DNA of 10,728 nt from JBBSJV01 sp038256935 (GTDB taxonomy: Bacteria > Patescibacteriota > JACMRA01). A program made the position numbers and the translations under genes. The notes under the pieces were generated by a model. It had not been told where the DNA came from, made no database searches, and saw nothing but the letters and a program-made list of their open reading frames with translations. Positions 1 through 7,461 of this stretch are shown one piece after another. The stretch lies in NCBI GenBank assembly GCA_038256935.1, contig JBBSJV010000051.1, positions 1 through 10,728 on the forward strand, given 5' to 3'. Positions within the stretch are counted from its first letter, which is position 1, and the number at the start of each line of letters is the position of its first letter.

Positions 1-1499
1 AAAGACCACTTGAAAAACTAGATGAGGTAAGTCCTATTTTTATCCAACCAGGAATTCACTTACCATCTCTTGATAGAGAACACAAATGGGATTTCATACC
101 AGTTATGAGAGAAGGAGAGGAAGTTTGGAATGGTAAGAAAATTGGTTATGTCAACGAAACTTCATTAGTCAAACATTGGGTCATGGCGCATGGTTTAAAC
201 GATGATAAAAAATACAAAATTCGCAAAATCAATGCCGGCGAATATACTATCACAGAACCAGTTTGTACTGTAGTAGATGATAAAGGCAAAGAAACTGAGA
301 TTATCATGCTTCAAAAATGGCCAGTAAAAATTGCTCGCCCATTTGATAAAAAACTTGCTCCTAAAAAATTATTTAAAACAGGACAAAGAGTAATAGATGC
401 CATGTTTCCAATTATCCTTGGAGCTCGTGTTTCTACTCCTGGACCTTTTGGAGCTGGTAAAACTGTTACCCAGCAGCAAATCGCCAAATGGAGTAATGCT
501 CAAATCATTGTATACGTAGGTTGTGGAGAACGTGGAAATGAGATGACTGAAATGGTCAAACTTTTCCCTACCCTAAAAGATCCAAGAACAGGCAAACCAT
601 TGATGGATCGTACTTGTTTGATTGCAAATACTTCCAACATGCCTATTGCAGCCAGAGAAGCTAGCATCTACACTGGTATCACAATTGCTGAATACTTCAG
701 AGACCAAGGCTACGATGTAGTACTAATGGCTGACTCTACTTCTAGATGGGCTGAAAGTCTGCGTGAAATCTCACAAAGAATGGGAGAAATGCCTTCAGAA
801 GAAGGTTACCCTGCCTACCTTTCCAGCCGAGTTGCCGCATTTTATGAACGTGCTGGAGTAGTAAAAACAATTGGACTTGAAGACGAAGGATCTGTCACTG
901 TAATCGGTACTGTATCTCCACCAGGAGGAGATTTTTCTGAACCAATGACTCAGACTTCACTGAAGAATTCTCAAGTATTTTTGGCTTTAGATGCTGGATT
1001 AGCTGCCAAGCGTCACTACCCTGCTATCAACTGGAACACAAGTTTTTCTCTCTACGACGTGCAATACAACTATATGATAGCAAATGATTATCCTGATGGT
1101 GAGCAGTTTGTAAAAGATAGAAACAACGCTAAATCAATCTTAGTTCGAGAATCTGAATTGGAAGAATTAGTCAAAATCGTAGGAATGGATGGACTGGATA
1201 ATCAAGATAGATTGATGCTCGAGATTGCAAAGTCTTTACGTGAAGATTTCCTACAACAAAATGGATTTGATCCTGTTGACACATACTGTGAGTTTAATAA
1301 AATGAAATTAATGCTTAGAGTTATCATCAGCGTCTACGAAAAAGTAGAACAAGCTCTTGATATGCATGCAAGCAATGAAACTTACGTAGCTGAAGTATTT
1401 AACCCAGAACTAAAAAAAGCATTGGCTTACATGAAGTACGAAGAAGATCTTGAAAAAATTGAAGCAACTCAAGCTGAATTGCTGGCTAAGATAGTATAG
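1..1499 (+). CDS. atpA: V/A-type ATP synthase catalytic subunit A, 5'-truncated by window edge
   Basis: Catalytic A subunit of a V/A-type rotary ATPase, which hydrolyses or makes ATP at the membrane-peripheral V1/A1 head. The reading frame is open from base 3, before the first ATG at 105, and already matches the family there (RPLEKL, then LDREHKW). The gene therefore starts outside the window, and comparison with family length (about 580-590 residues) suggests some 85-90 residues are missing. Visible motifs are the Walker A GPFGAGKT with its following TVTQQ, VGCGERGNEM, the Walker B region VVLMADSTSRWAESLREIS, EEGYPAYLSSR, SPPGGDFSEP and the C-terminal REDFLQQNGFDPVD. The stop is TAG. The catalytic B-partner subunit normally follows A in ATPase operons, but here a repeat-filled gap and an opposing gene follow. 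Assignment is very secure. Confidence 0.97.
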   Translation, partial: RPLEKLDEVSPIFIQPGIHLPSLDREHKWDFIPVMREGEEVWNGKKIGYVNETSLVKHWVMAHGLNDDKKYKIRKINAGEYTITEPVCTVVDDKGKETEIIMLQKWPVKIARPFDKKLAPKKLFKTGQRVIDAMFPIILGARVSTPGPFGAGKTVTQQQIAKWSNAQIIVYVGCGERGNEMTEMVKLFPTLKDPRTGKPLMDRTCLIANTSNMPIAAREASIYTGITIAEYFRDQGYDVVLMADSTSRWAESLREISQRMGEMPSEEGYPAYLSSRVAAFYERAGVVKTIGLEDEGSVTVIGTVSPPGGDFSEPMTQTSLKNSQVFLALDAGLAAKRHYPAINWNTSFSLYDVQYNYMIANDYPDGEQFVKDRNNAKSILVRESELEELVKIVGMDGLDNQDRLMLEIAKSLREDFLQQNGFDPVDTYCEFNKMKLMLRVIISVYEKVEQALDMHASNETYVAEVFNPELKKALAYMKYEEDLEKIEATQAELLAKIV

Positions 1500-1522
1500 C
1501 AACAGCTAAATATTTTTTGTTA

Positions 1523-1677
1523 GTTATTCCTGTACATGTCAATATTTTCATCGACAAAATCCTCATGTCACCCTGAATTTATTTCAGGGTCTTACCTAGC
1601 TTAGAATAAGGGAAAGATTCTGAAACGAGTTCAGAATGACACTAAAATCGTATACGAATAAATTGGCATTAACACTC
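1523..1677. repeat. Palindromic MITE-like intergenic repeat, copy 1
   Basis: The core holds two similar hairpins in tandem. The first is ACCCTGAA, 5-nt loop, TTCAGGGT (1570-1590). The second is ATTCTGAA, ACGAG loop, TTCAGAAT (1617-1637). They are bounded by GTCA on the left and TGAC on the right. The outer flanks (about 1537-1566 and 1641-1670) are also imperfect inverted complements of each other, so the whole unit is one large degraded palindrome. The core is closely matched by copy 2 at 5471-5676. It lies between convergent atpA and the recJ-like gene and has no coding potential. Outer edges are approximate. Confidence 0.8.
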
Positions 1678-1705
1678 CTGTAATTGTTACGGGATATTTT
1701 TTATT
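1677..1705 (+). terminator. Rho-independent terminator after atpA
   Basis: CCTGTAA, TTG loop, TTACGGG forms a 7-bp stem with one G-T wobble at 1677-1693. It is followed directly by an AT tract with six consecutive T (1694-1705). The T tract lies on the + strand side, so it would stop transcripts from the ATPase operon. It abuts the right edge of repeat copy 1. The rest of the gap (1706-1799) shows nothing recognisable. Confidence 0.55.
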
Positions 1706-1799
1706 ATAGATCAAATATATTTTACTTTGAAACAAACTCAATTATTACCTCAGTTACCCTTTCAAGTGTTTCTATTAGTATTGATCCATATTTTTTATT

Positions 1800-2972
1800 T
1801 TACCCATTAGAAATCACATTCCCAACCAATTCCAAATTAGTCCTACCATTCCAGCTATTTTGACTCACCTCTAATTTGCACCAGATAGATTCCCCCTTTT
1901 GGATTTTAATACTTGGATCTATATAAAAACAAGTAATTGTGACTCCGTTTAGATTTATTTTGAGATGATCTAAATTGCTTCCAAATATTTTAAAGTCAAC
2001 AAGGCAAATTTCTGTAATAATTTTGGGGTTTGGAAAATCTTGACTGTAGGGATCAAGACTGATGATTTCTTGTAACAAACTTTGATTAATTTGCTCACTT
2101 TTTAAAAACAAACTGTCAGTTTTGGTTGCATAATTTTTAACCTCTTTAGTAAGCTCTGAGATACTCCAATCTTGTGGTAAAAAGTTATCTTGACTTTGCT
2201 CGAATAAAGCATTTGTTTTAAGGATCGCTTCGGGCAAAACACTGCGAAGATTTATTATTTGCTCCTCAGTTGCACTAAAACCAGCTGCTTGAGGGTGCCC
2301 CCCTCCTTTTGTTAAATATTTCTTAACCATTTCAAAAGCCTTAGGGAAATCAAATCCATCAGGAGCGCGAAGAGAAGCTGTATACGAACTACCACTTTTG
2401 CTAACTATAGCGACTGGAAGATTAAATAGGTTTACAAGCCTACTTGCAAAAAGACCTATTACCCCTTTTGACCAATTACCTTCCAGCCACAAAACTTTGT
2501 TTCCAGCTTCGATTTGAGACTTGGCAGTAGCTTCCAAAGACTCAGTGATTTCTTTGACATAGACCTTTCTCTCTTGATTAGTTGCTATTAATTTTGAGGT
2601 TTCTAATGCTTGATCAAAACCCTCAGCATTTGTTATATTGTTTTGCAGGTCGATACCGTCATGTCCAACTAAGACCGAAATTGAGAGACTGGCATGATTA
2701 AGCCTGCCTGAAGAGTTAAGTATGGGACTGTAAGTAAACCCCAGATCTTTACTGTTGACTTTATAACCAATTTCCATTTTATCTTTGATTCCAAGTTGCT
2801 TATTTAGTTCACTTAATCCAGACAAGCCATGTTGATTTTGATTTAGAATTTGAATCCCAGTTTTGGTAATCAGTCTATTTGTTGGCTCCAAAATACTTTG
2901 GCAATCAGCTACTGTTCCAATTGCTACAAGAGGTAATAATCTATTTAATTTTTTTAACCTATTTGATGACAC
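1800..2972 (-). CDS. recJ: RecJ-like protein lacking the N-terminal DHH nuclease half
   Basis: This 390-residue product aligns with the back half of the single-strand exonuclease RecJ. It has motif IV GTVADC (Asp23), the LNSSGRL segment (86-91), WSKGVIGLFASRL (167-179), the DHHA1 signature GGGHPQAAG (223-231) and a C-terminal OB-like region containing DHLKINL. RecJ proteins are usually about 550 or more residues. The missing N-terminal part carries the metal-binding motifs I-III, including DHH, so this product alone should not be a nuclease. The start is GTG at 2972, with AGGA about seven bases upstream. The preceding in-frame codon boundary is the TAG that ends the upstream hydroxylase gene, nine bases away, so the two genes lie in one frame and probably one transcript. 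It could be a decayed remnant or half of a split protein. Confidence 0.8.
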   Translation of the reverse strand: MSSNRLKKLNRLLPLVAIGTVADCQSILEPTNRLITKTGIQILNQNQHGLSGLSELNKQLGIKDKMEIGYKVNSKDLGFTYSPILNSSGRLNHASLSISVLVGHDGIDLQNNITNAEGFDQALETSKLIATNQERKVYVKEITESLEATAKSQIEAGNKVLWLEGNWSKGVIGLFASRLVNLFNLPVAIVSKSGSSYTASLRAPDGFDFPKAFEMVKKYLTKGGGHPQAAGFSATEEQIINLRSVLPEAILKTNALFEQSQDNFLPQDWSISELTKEVKNYATKTDSLFLKSEQINQSLLQEIISLDPYSQDFPNPKIITEICLVDFKIFGSNLDHLKINLNGVTITCFYIDPSIKIQKGESIWCKLEVSQNSWNGRTNLELVGNVISNG

Positions 2973-2981
2973 AATTTTATC

Positions 2982-3737
2982 CTAAGATTGTTTGTTATTT
3001 TGAGCAAGCTTACAACTTTGCATATCCAAATAGGTCCCAAATAATCTATCCCAAAGACTCGTGTACAAGCCAAAATTGTAGTCGTGTTTGATGTGATGCA
3101 AATGATGCATTGTAGCAGTATTTAATGCTTTGACTAAGGAATTTGAAGTAGGTAATATTTCCCAGCCGCTGTGGATATAAAAATTATATACTACAGTTAA
3201 GCCCATAAATAAAATAAAGTTTAGAATATGAGTTGGGGAAAAGAATATAAAAATTGCTAAAAATAGGGTATAGGCTACAGCTTCAATGACATCTAGAGAG
3301 TAGGAGCTAAAAACATTTACACGAATTGAGCGGTGGTGAACAAGGTGGATTCTGTTATAAAACAACTTACTATGAAGGCTTCGATGCAATATATAAAGGT
3401 ACAAATCTGATAATATTACCATCGCAGGCACTGTCAGAATAAGCCACCATATAGAATATTCCTCAAAATTGTAATAAAGTTTGGAATAACCATAAAAGAT
3501 TATATATAATACTGCTCCATAGCCTATCAAAATCGAGAGAAAAACACTTTTCAGCTGTGCAATGACTTCATGTTTATACTGGGCTCGATTTGGTTCTCTG
3601 GGGTTTAGTTTTACTTTAAATGGTAAGAACCAGCTACTTTGAAGTAATTTTTGTAATACATAAGTGCTAAAGGTAACAGTAATAGTGCCGATTATAGCTA
3701 ATACAAAGATATAGACTATAAACCAAGAAAAGGTCAT
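2982..3737 (-). CDS. Sterol desaturase / fatty acid hydroxylase superfamily membrane protein
   Basis: A 251-residue polytopic membrane protein carrying the histidine clusters that bind the di-iron centre of this superfamily. These are HRSLH (His118-His122), HLVHH (131-135) and HHLHH (211-215), with further His at 189 and 218, and the typical C-terminal NFGLYTSLWDRLFGTY. Hydrophobic stretches near residues 5-27, 62-84, 96-117 and 152-188 fit four or so membrane segments. The family uses O2 to hydroxylate or desaturate lipids. The substrate cannot be read from the sequence; a fatty acid, carotenoid or sterol-like lipid are all possible. The ATG at 3737 lacks a Shine-Dalgarno site but sits just behind a good promoter. 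The recJ-like fragment follows nine bases after its TAG. Length is normal for the family. Confidence 0.88.
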   Translation of the reverse strand: MTFSWFIVYIFVLAIIGTITVTFSTYVLQKLLQSSWFLPFKVKLNPREPNRAQYKHEVIAQLKSVFLSILIGYGAVLYIIFYGYSKLYYNFEEYSIWWLILTVPAMVILSDLYLYILHRSLHSKLFYNRIHLVHHRSIRVNVFSSYSLDVIEAVAYTLFLAIFIFFSPTHILNFILFMGLTVVYNFYIHSGWEILPTSNSLVKALNTATMHHLHHIKHDYNFGLYTSLWDRLFGTYLDMQSCKLAQNNKQS

Positions 3738-3744
3738 AAATTCA

Positions 3745-3773
3745 TTTATATAACAAATGCTTTAGTTTGGCAA
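3745..3773 (-). promoter_or_regulatory. Promoter of the hydroxylase gene, predicted leaderless
   Basis: Reading the minus strand, TTGCCA (3768-3773), a 17-bp spacer and TATAAA (3745-3750) form a good sigma70-type promoter. Only seven bases separate the -10 box from the ATG at 3737, so transcription should begin at or next to the start codon. No ribosome binding site is present. Confidence 0.6.
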
Positions 3774-3811
3774 ATTACATAGATAAACAAGTTATAGGTA
3801 ACGTGTAACAC

Positions 3812-3856
3812 AAGCTAAGCAAAAGTATAGCTTGGATATGCTTTTAGTATGCTATT
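3812..3856. promoter_or_regulatory. Hairpin and phased 11-bp repeats in divergent promoter region
   Basis: AAGCTA and TAGCTT (3812-3833) make a perfect 6-bp inverted repeat. Overlapping it, three related 11-bp units start at 3824, 3835 and 3846, each with a TAT followed by a GCT-like core, that is, one unit per helical turn. The cluster lies between the two divergent promoters, upstream of both. It could be an operator or simply AT-rich repetition; there is no matching regulator gene in the window. Confidence 0.3.
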
Positions 3857-3892
3857 CTTCACAGCTTAAAGGCCTATTACATGAGCAAATGA

Positions 3893-3921
3893 TTGACATA
3901 AGCTAATCATAATGTTACACA
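3893..3921 (+). promoter_or_regulatory. Promoter of gatA, predicted leaderless
   Basis: TTGACA, the perfect -35 consensus, lies at 3893-3898. A 17-bp spacer follows, then TACACA at 3916-3921, then six bases to the gatA ATG. The -10 match is only partial, but the spacing is exact, and no Shine-Dalgarno sequence is present before the ATG. The transcript should begin at the start codon. Confidence 0.5.
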
Positions 3922-3927
3922 ATAGAT

Positions 3928-5433
3928 ATGTTTACCATTTCCAAAAAGCCTACAATATCTGAGGTTCATGAGTTGTATAAAACTGATAAAGCAACCCCTT
4001 CTGAGGTTTTTCATTTTTTCCTGAATCGAAGCAAGGATATTGATAAAGAAATCAATGCAGTTAGCAATTATACTGAGAATCTTGGACTAGAGCAAGCCAA
4101 AGCTTTGGATGAATTAATGAAAAAAGAAGGCTTTGAAAAGATTGTAGATAAAATGCCACTTTTTGGGATCCCTTTCTTTGTAAAATCTATAATTCAAGTT
4201 GAAGGAGAGGAAACAAACGCTAGCTCATTGATTCTAAAAGACTACAAGTCAGCATATTCAGCTACTCCATATCTAAAGATGATCGAGGCTGGGAGCATGC
4301 TTCTTGGTGTTGTGCATATGGATGAATTTGCAAGTGGTGCTAGTGGTGAGACTTCAGCCTATGCTACTGCCAAAAACCCTTATGATAATACTAGAATAGC
4401 AGGTGGATCAAGTAGCGGGCCTGTAGCTGTAGTTAGCTCTGGTCAATGTGTATTCGCTCTCGGTACCGATACTGGAGGCTCTATTCGCCAACCCTCAGCT
4501 TTTACCAATGTTGTTGGACTTAAGCCTACTTATGGGCTAGTTTCTAGGTACGGTACTATGCCTATGGCCTCAAGTCTTGATCAAGTCGGGCCAATTACTC
4601 AAAATATAACTGATAACATAGTAGTTGCAAGCCTTCTTGCTGGAAAAGATCCAAAAGATCAAACTAGTTTAGAAAGCTCAGAATTAGTGACTAGGTTACA
4701 AGATATGACAAAGCCTGAAGATACAGGTAGATCTAAAGTTCATTCTACAAAAACAGCAAATCCTATGAGAATTGGAATCCCAGAAGAGTTTTTCATCGAC
4801 GGAATCGAGCCCCAAATCAGAGAGAAATTAGATCAGCTTATTGAATTGCTTGAAAAACAGGGCCATAGCATCGTTAAAATATCCCTACCATTGATAAAAT
4901 ATGCTATCTCAGTCTATTACATGATCATGCCTGTGGAGCTGGCAGCAAATTTAGAAAGATACGATGGCATAAGGTATGCTAAACAACTTGGTGAAACTGA
5001 AGAGTTATATTTCGGCCAGAGAAATCTATTTGGTGATGAGATCAAACGAAGGATCATGCTTGGTACTTATGCTTCTTCTGCTGGTTATTATGATGCCTAT
5101 TACAACCATGCCCAAAAGGTTAGATACCTTGCTACTGAAGATTTCAAAAAAGCCTTTGAGCTTTGTGACGTGATGTTGACACCTACCACTCCAGAGTTTC
5201 CATTTAAAATAGGAGAAAAATCTGATGACCCACTGAAAATGTATCTGTCTGATGTCTTCACTTGCGGAATTAACCCAGTCAAAATCCCAGGACTCAATGT
5301 CCCCCTTGGCACCTTTGAAGTAGCAGATGATGGTAAAACAGTTAATTTACCTTCAGGTTGTCAGTTACTGGCTCCAGAACTATGTGAAGATAGACTTTAT
5401 AAATTAGGTAAGGAGATTGAGGAGCTAGTTTAA
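3928..5433 (+). CDS. gatA: Asp-tRNA(Asn)/Glu-tRNA(Gln) amidotransferase subunit A
   Basis: Amidase subunit of GatCAB. It releases ammonia from glutamine so that GatB can convert Glu-tRNA(Gln) or Asp-tRNA(Asn) to the amide form. The amidase-signature triad is readable: Lys86 (in FFVKSI), cis-Ser161 in GGSSSG and nucleophile Ser185 in DTGGSIRQPS. The spacing is the standard 75 and 24 residues. GLKPTYGLVSRYG follows as in GatA. The 501-residue length is normal, with a somewhat long hydrophilic linker near residues 255-275. Lys86 is followed by Ser where Asp is usual. The ATG at 3928 sits six bases behind a promoter. It ends with TAA then TGA. gatB and gatC are not adjacent. Another amidase of the same superfamily is possible but less likely. 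Confidence 0.93.
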   Translation: MFTISKKPTISEVHELYKTDKATPSEVFHFFLNRSKDIDKEINAVSNYTENLGLEQAKALDELMKKEGFEKIVDKMPLFGIPFFVKSIIQVEGEETNASSLILKDYKSAYSATPYLKMIEAGSMLLGVVHMDEFASGASGETSAYATAKNPYDNTRIAGGSSSGPVAVVSSGQCVFALGTDTGGSIRQPSAFTNVVGLKPTYGLVSRYGTMPMASSLDQVGPITQNITDNIVVASLLAGKDPKDQTSLESSELVTRLQDMTKPEDTGRSKVHSTKTANPMRIGIPEEFFIDGIEPQIREKLDQLIELLEKQGHSIVKISLPLIKYAISVYYMIMPVELAANLERYDGIRYAKQLGETEELYFGQRNLFGDEIKRRIMLGTYASSAGYYDAYYNHAQKVRYLATEDFKKAFELCDVMLTPTTPEFPFKIGEKSDDPLKMYLSDVFTCGINPVKIPGLNVPLGTFEVADDGKTVNLPSGCQLLAPELCEDRLYKLGKEIEELV

Positions 5434-5470
5434 TGAAAAGAGTTGTAATGTAATTTTATGACCTTTTATT

Positions 5471-5676
5471 GTCATCCTTGTAAGTATCAATAATTTCAAT
5501 GACAAATTCCTTATGTCACCCTTAATTTAACCGGGTTTCCCTGAAAATTTATAATTTTGAGGGTGGTTTTATTTCAGGGTCTTAACGTAGTTGGAATAAG
5601 GAAAAGATTCTGAAACGAGTTCAGAATGACAAACAAGAAATTCGTCATCAAATAATTTAACATGTACAAGGATGAC
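5471..5676. repeat. Palindromic MITE-like repeat, copy 2, with intact 12-bp ends
   Basis: Perfect 12-bp terminal inverted repeats bound the unit: GTCATCCTTGTA at 5471-5482 and its complement at 5665-5676. The next 30 or so bases inward on each side remain imperfect complements, giving a long palindrome. The right core hairpin, ATTCTGAA/TTCAGAAT at 5607-5627, is identical to that of copy 1, as are its flanking bases through GAATGAC. The left core hairpin is split by an inserted segment at about 5529-5568. The element fills the gap between convergent gatA and the aminotransferase gene. It encodes nothing and may act as a two-way transcription terminator. Confidence 0.85.
5529..5568. repeat. Hairpin-forming insertion nested in repeat copy 2
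   Basis: Relative to copy 1, about 40 bases interrupt the left core hairpin. The insert begins AACC and ends GGTT. It contains an inner hairpin at 5539-5563 in which CCCT and AAAATT pair with AATTTT and AGGG around a TAT loop, with one G-G mismatch. Removing it restores a sequence close to copy 1. Confidence 0.6.
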
Positions 5677-5687
5677 TTCTTATTCAA

Positions 5688-6602
5688 TTATTCCAACTCG
5701 ACTCGACTTATCCAATCAGTATAATCCAGATCCTGCCCCAAAATTATTTTATTTAATTTGTCTTTGAGCATCGATGCTACTGGTTTATCTATTGCCAGCT
5801 CGTAGTTTTCGATCTTTTTTAGCGAAGTTATCTTAGCTGCAGTTCCTGTTAGAAAAACTTCATCGGCAATTATTAATTCAGTTTTATCAACCGGCCTGAT
5901 CTCAACCTCGATACCACCATCTTTAGCAATTTGAATAACCGAATCTCTGGTAATGCCTTCCAAAATATCTTGATCAACACTGGGAGTAATTAATTTTCCA
6001 TCTCGAACTATAAAAATATTCATCGCGCTCCCTTCACTGACCTTGCCTTGATTGTTCATCAAAATCGCCTCATCAAAACCCCTTTCAATAGCTTCGGATT
6101 TAGCCAGTGCTGAGGTCATGTAAGCCCCCGACATTTTACCTCTCAAAGGCAAACTGCTATCGACTTGTCTAACCCATGAGGAAAAACAACAACTCACTTC
6201 AGAGCCCAAATAATCACCAAATTCTAACCCATAAATGGCAAAATCTTTTTGGCTAGTATCAATTTTGGGAGCGATGCCAAGATCTGAAACGTAAATAAGA
6301 GGCCTTATATAAATATCTTTATTAGGTTTATTTTGTTTTATAAATTCAATTATCAATCTTTCTATTTGCGTTGGTTCTAGATTCCAATTCAAGTATTTAG
6401 CACTTTGTGATAGTCTTTTGGTGTGTTTATCTAATCTAAATAAGATGACTTGATTCTTATTCTTTGGATTTATTGTTGCTCTAAGACCTCCAAAAGCTGC
6501 GGTCCCATAATTTAAAGCTTGGGTTGCAATAGAAATATTGGCATCAGTAAATGGTTTAAACTCGCCTAGATGATAGGCGATAGGTAAAAATTTATGGTTC
6601 AT
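5688..6602 (-). CDS. ilvE: Branched-chain-type amino acid aminotransferase (class IV PLP fold)
   Basis: A class IV pyridoxal-phosphate aminotransferase of the IlvE group, which moves amino groups between glutamate and branched-chain 2-oxo acids. Family landmarks are NISIATQALNYGTAAFGG near the N-terminus, the conserved FRLDKHTKRL, the PLP lysine (residue 156) in GKMSGAYMTSALAKSEA, the PLP-contacting KVSEGSAMNIF and the later LEGITRDSV. Length from the ATG at 6602 is 304 residues, normal for the family, and MNHKFLPIAY matches usual N-termini. A TTG at 6614 adds four residues, overlaps the upstream stop and has AAGG five to six bases before it, so it cannot be excluded. It follows chorismate mutase on the same strand. 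Since the third step of phenylalanine synthesis needs a transaminase, it may act on phenylpyruvate; that is inference. Confidence 0.9.
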   Translation of the reverse strand: MNHKFLPIAYHLGEFKPFTDANISIATQALNYGTAAFGGLRATINPKNKNQVILFRLDKHTKRLSQSAKYLNWNLEPTQIERLIIEFIKQNKPNKDIYIRPLIYVSDLGIAPKIDTSQKDFAIYGLEFGDYLGSEVSCCFSSWVRQVDSSLPLRGKMSGAYMTSALAKSEAIERGFDEAILMNNQGKVSEGSAMNIFIVRDGKLITPSVDQDILEGITRDSVIQIAKDGGIEVEIRPVDKTELIIADEVFLTGTAAKITSLKKIENYELAIDKPVASMLKDKLNKIILGQDLDYTDWISRVELE

Positions 6603-6606
6603 AAAA

Positions 6607-6882
6607 TTAATCAAATATTCCTTGTTTCTTCATAGACTCAGCATGAATTGTGTGCCAAATGTCCTTAATAAATGATTCGCTTAAACCTATATTAGTACCA
6701 AATTGAATCAATAGTTTTTCTTTACTGTGAAATACATCTGGCTGGTGAATGCTTTGGCGCTCTACTTTTTTTGTAGTTTTAATCTGAGAAATTAACCTAC
6801 CGCGATTGGCTAAAAGTTCTAGGATCTCCTCATCGATTTGTTGGACTTGACCGCGAAGATCATCCAAAGGATTTGCTTGCAT
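6607..6882 (-). CDS. Chorismate mutase, AroQ type, free-standing
   Basis: A 91-residue all-helical AroQ-fold chorismate mutase, converting chorismate to prephenate. Visible counterparts of the E. coli active site are Arg10 (DDLRGQVQQID), Arg27 (ANRGRL), Lys38 (TTKK), Ser83 and Gln87 (HAESMKKQ), with the Ser-Gln spacing conserved. The middle segment HQPDVFHSKEKLL is longer than usual where E. coli has Arg51 and Glu52; Lys54 and Glu55 are the likely replacements. It is a single-domain enzyme, not fused to a dehydratase or dehydrogenase as often seen. It ends four bases before the aminotransferase ATG. Prephenate dehydratase lies divergently 39 bases away, so the three genes form one phenylalanine locus. 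Confidence 0.88.
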   Translation of the reverse strand: MQANPLDDLRGQVQQIDEEILELLANRGRLISQIKTTKKVERQSIHQPDVFHSKEKLLIQFGTNIGLSESFIKDIWHTIHAESMKKQGIFD

Positions 6883-6888
6883 AGTCTT

Positions 6889-6917
6889 TTTGTATTAAGA
6901 TAAATATATTAAGTCAA
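6889..6917 (-). promoter_or_regulatory. Promoter of chorismate mutase operon, predicted leaderless
   Basis: On the minus strand TTGACT (6912-6917), a 17-bp spacer and TACAAA (6889-6894) are followed by six bases and the ATG at 6882. Geometry and boxes closely match the gatA promoter. No Shine-Dalgarno site is present. The divergent pheA ATG is 39 bases from the mutase ATG; for pheA only a TATATT at 6905-6910 without a fitting -35 is visible. Confidence 0.5.
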
Positions 6918-6921
6918 ACCC

Positions 6922-7314
6922 ATGAAATATTTTTTAGGCCCCACCTTCAGTTATTCCCATCAAGCCCTTATACAATACTTAGAGCCCCAGCCGCAAAAGC
7001 AGTCCATCAAAGCCTTATCTACTATAAACGAAATCTTTACTAAAATCCAAAAACACTCCTCTAGCAATGCTTTAGTGCCAGTTGAAAATTCTATCGCAGG
7101 TGATGTTATGGATACATTTGAGGGATTATTTAGTCTCAAATACTGGATTTTGGGTGAAGTAATAATTCCAATTAACCATGTCCTTGCAGGTAAAAGTGAT
7201 CTAAATCTAAAGCAAATAACTAAGATTTATTCCCACACTCAAGCCATAAACCAGTGTAATCACTTCCTTCAAAACCTAACAGCTGAGCGTGTCCTAACTG
7301 ATAGCACCAGCTAA
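6922..7314 (+). CDS. pheA: N-terminal fragment of prephenate dehydratase (before the TAA)
   Basis: The 130-residue product made if the TAA at 7312 is obeyed. It holds the first subdomain and most of the second, through SHTQAINQC, and ends at DSTS. It lacks the TRF catalytic motif and the ACT domain, so it should be inactive alone. The ATG at 6922 matches usual family N-termini (KYFLGPTFSYSHQA). Confidence 0.7.
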   Translation: MKYFLGPTFSYSHQALIQYLEPQPQKQSIKALSTINEIFTKIQKHSSSNALVPVENSIAGDVMDTFEGLFSLKYWILGEVIIPINHVLAGKSDLNLKQITKIYSHTQAINQCNHFLQNLTAERVLTDSTS

Positions 7315-7461
7315 GGAGCAAAGATTGTAGCTGAATCAAAGCTTGAAAATATAGCCTGTATTTGCAGCCCACTTGCGGCCACAGAACACGATTTACAAAT
7401 CTTAAATGATGATATCGCTGATCAGAAAGACAATTTTACAAGGTTTTTTGTAATTAAAAAA

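Noticed and set aside
2879..3091. Open frame of 70 codons on the + strand across the recJ-like/hydroxylase junction
   Set aside because: It overlaps two well-supported minus-strand genes, its product has no recognisable domain, and it has no promoter or ribosome binding site.
4976..5312. Open frames on both strands (4976-5173 + and 5100-5312 -) inside gatA
   Set aside because: Both lie wholly within a conserved gatA coding region and are shadows of it.
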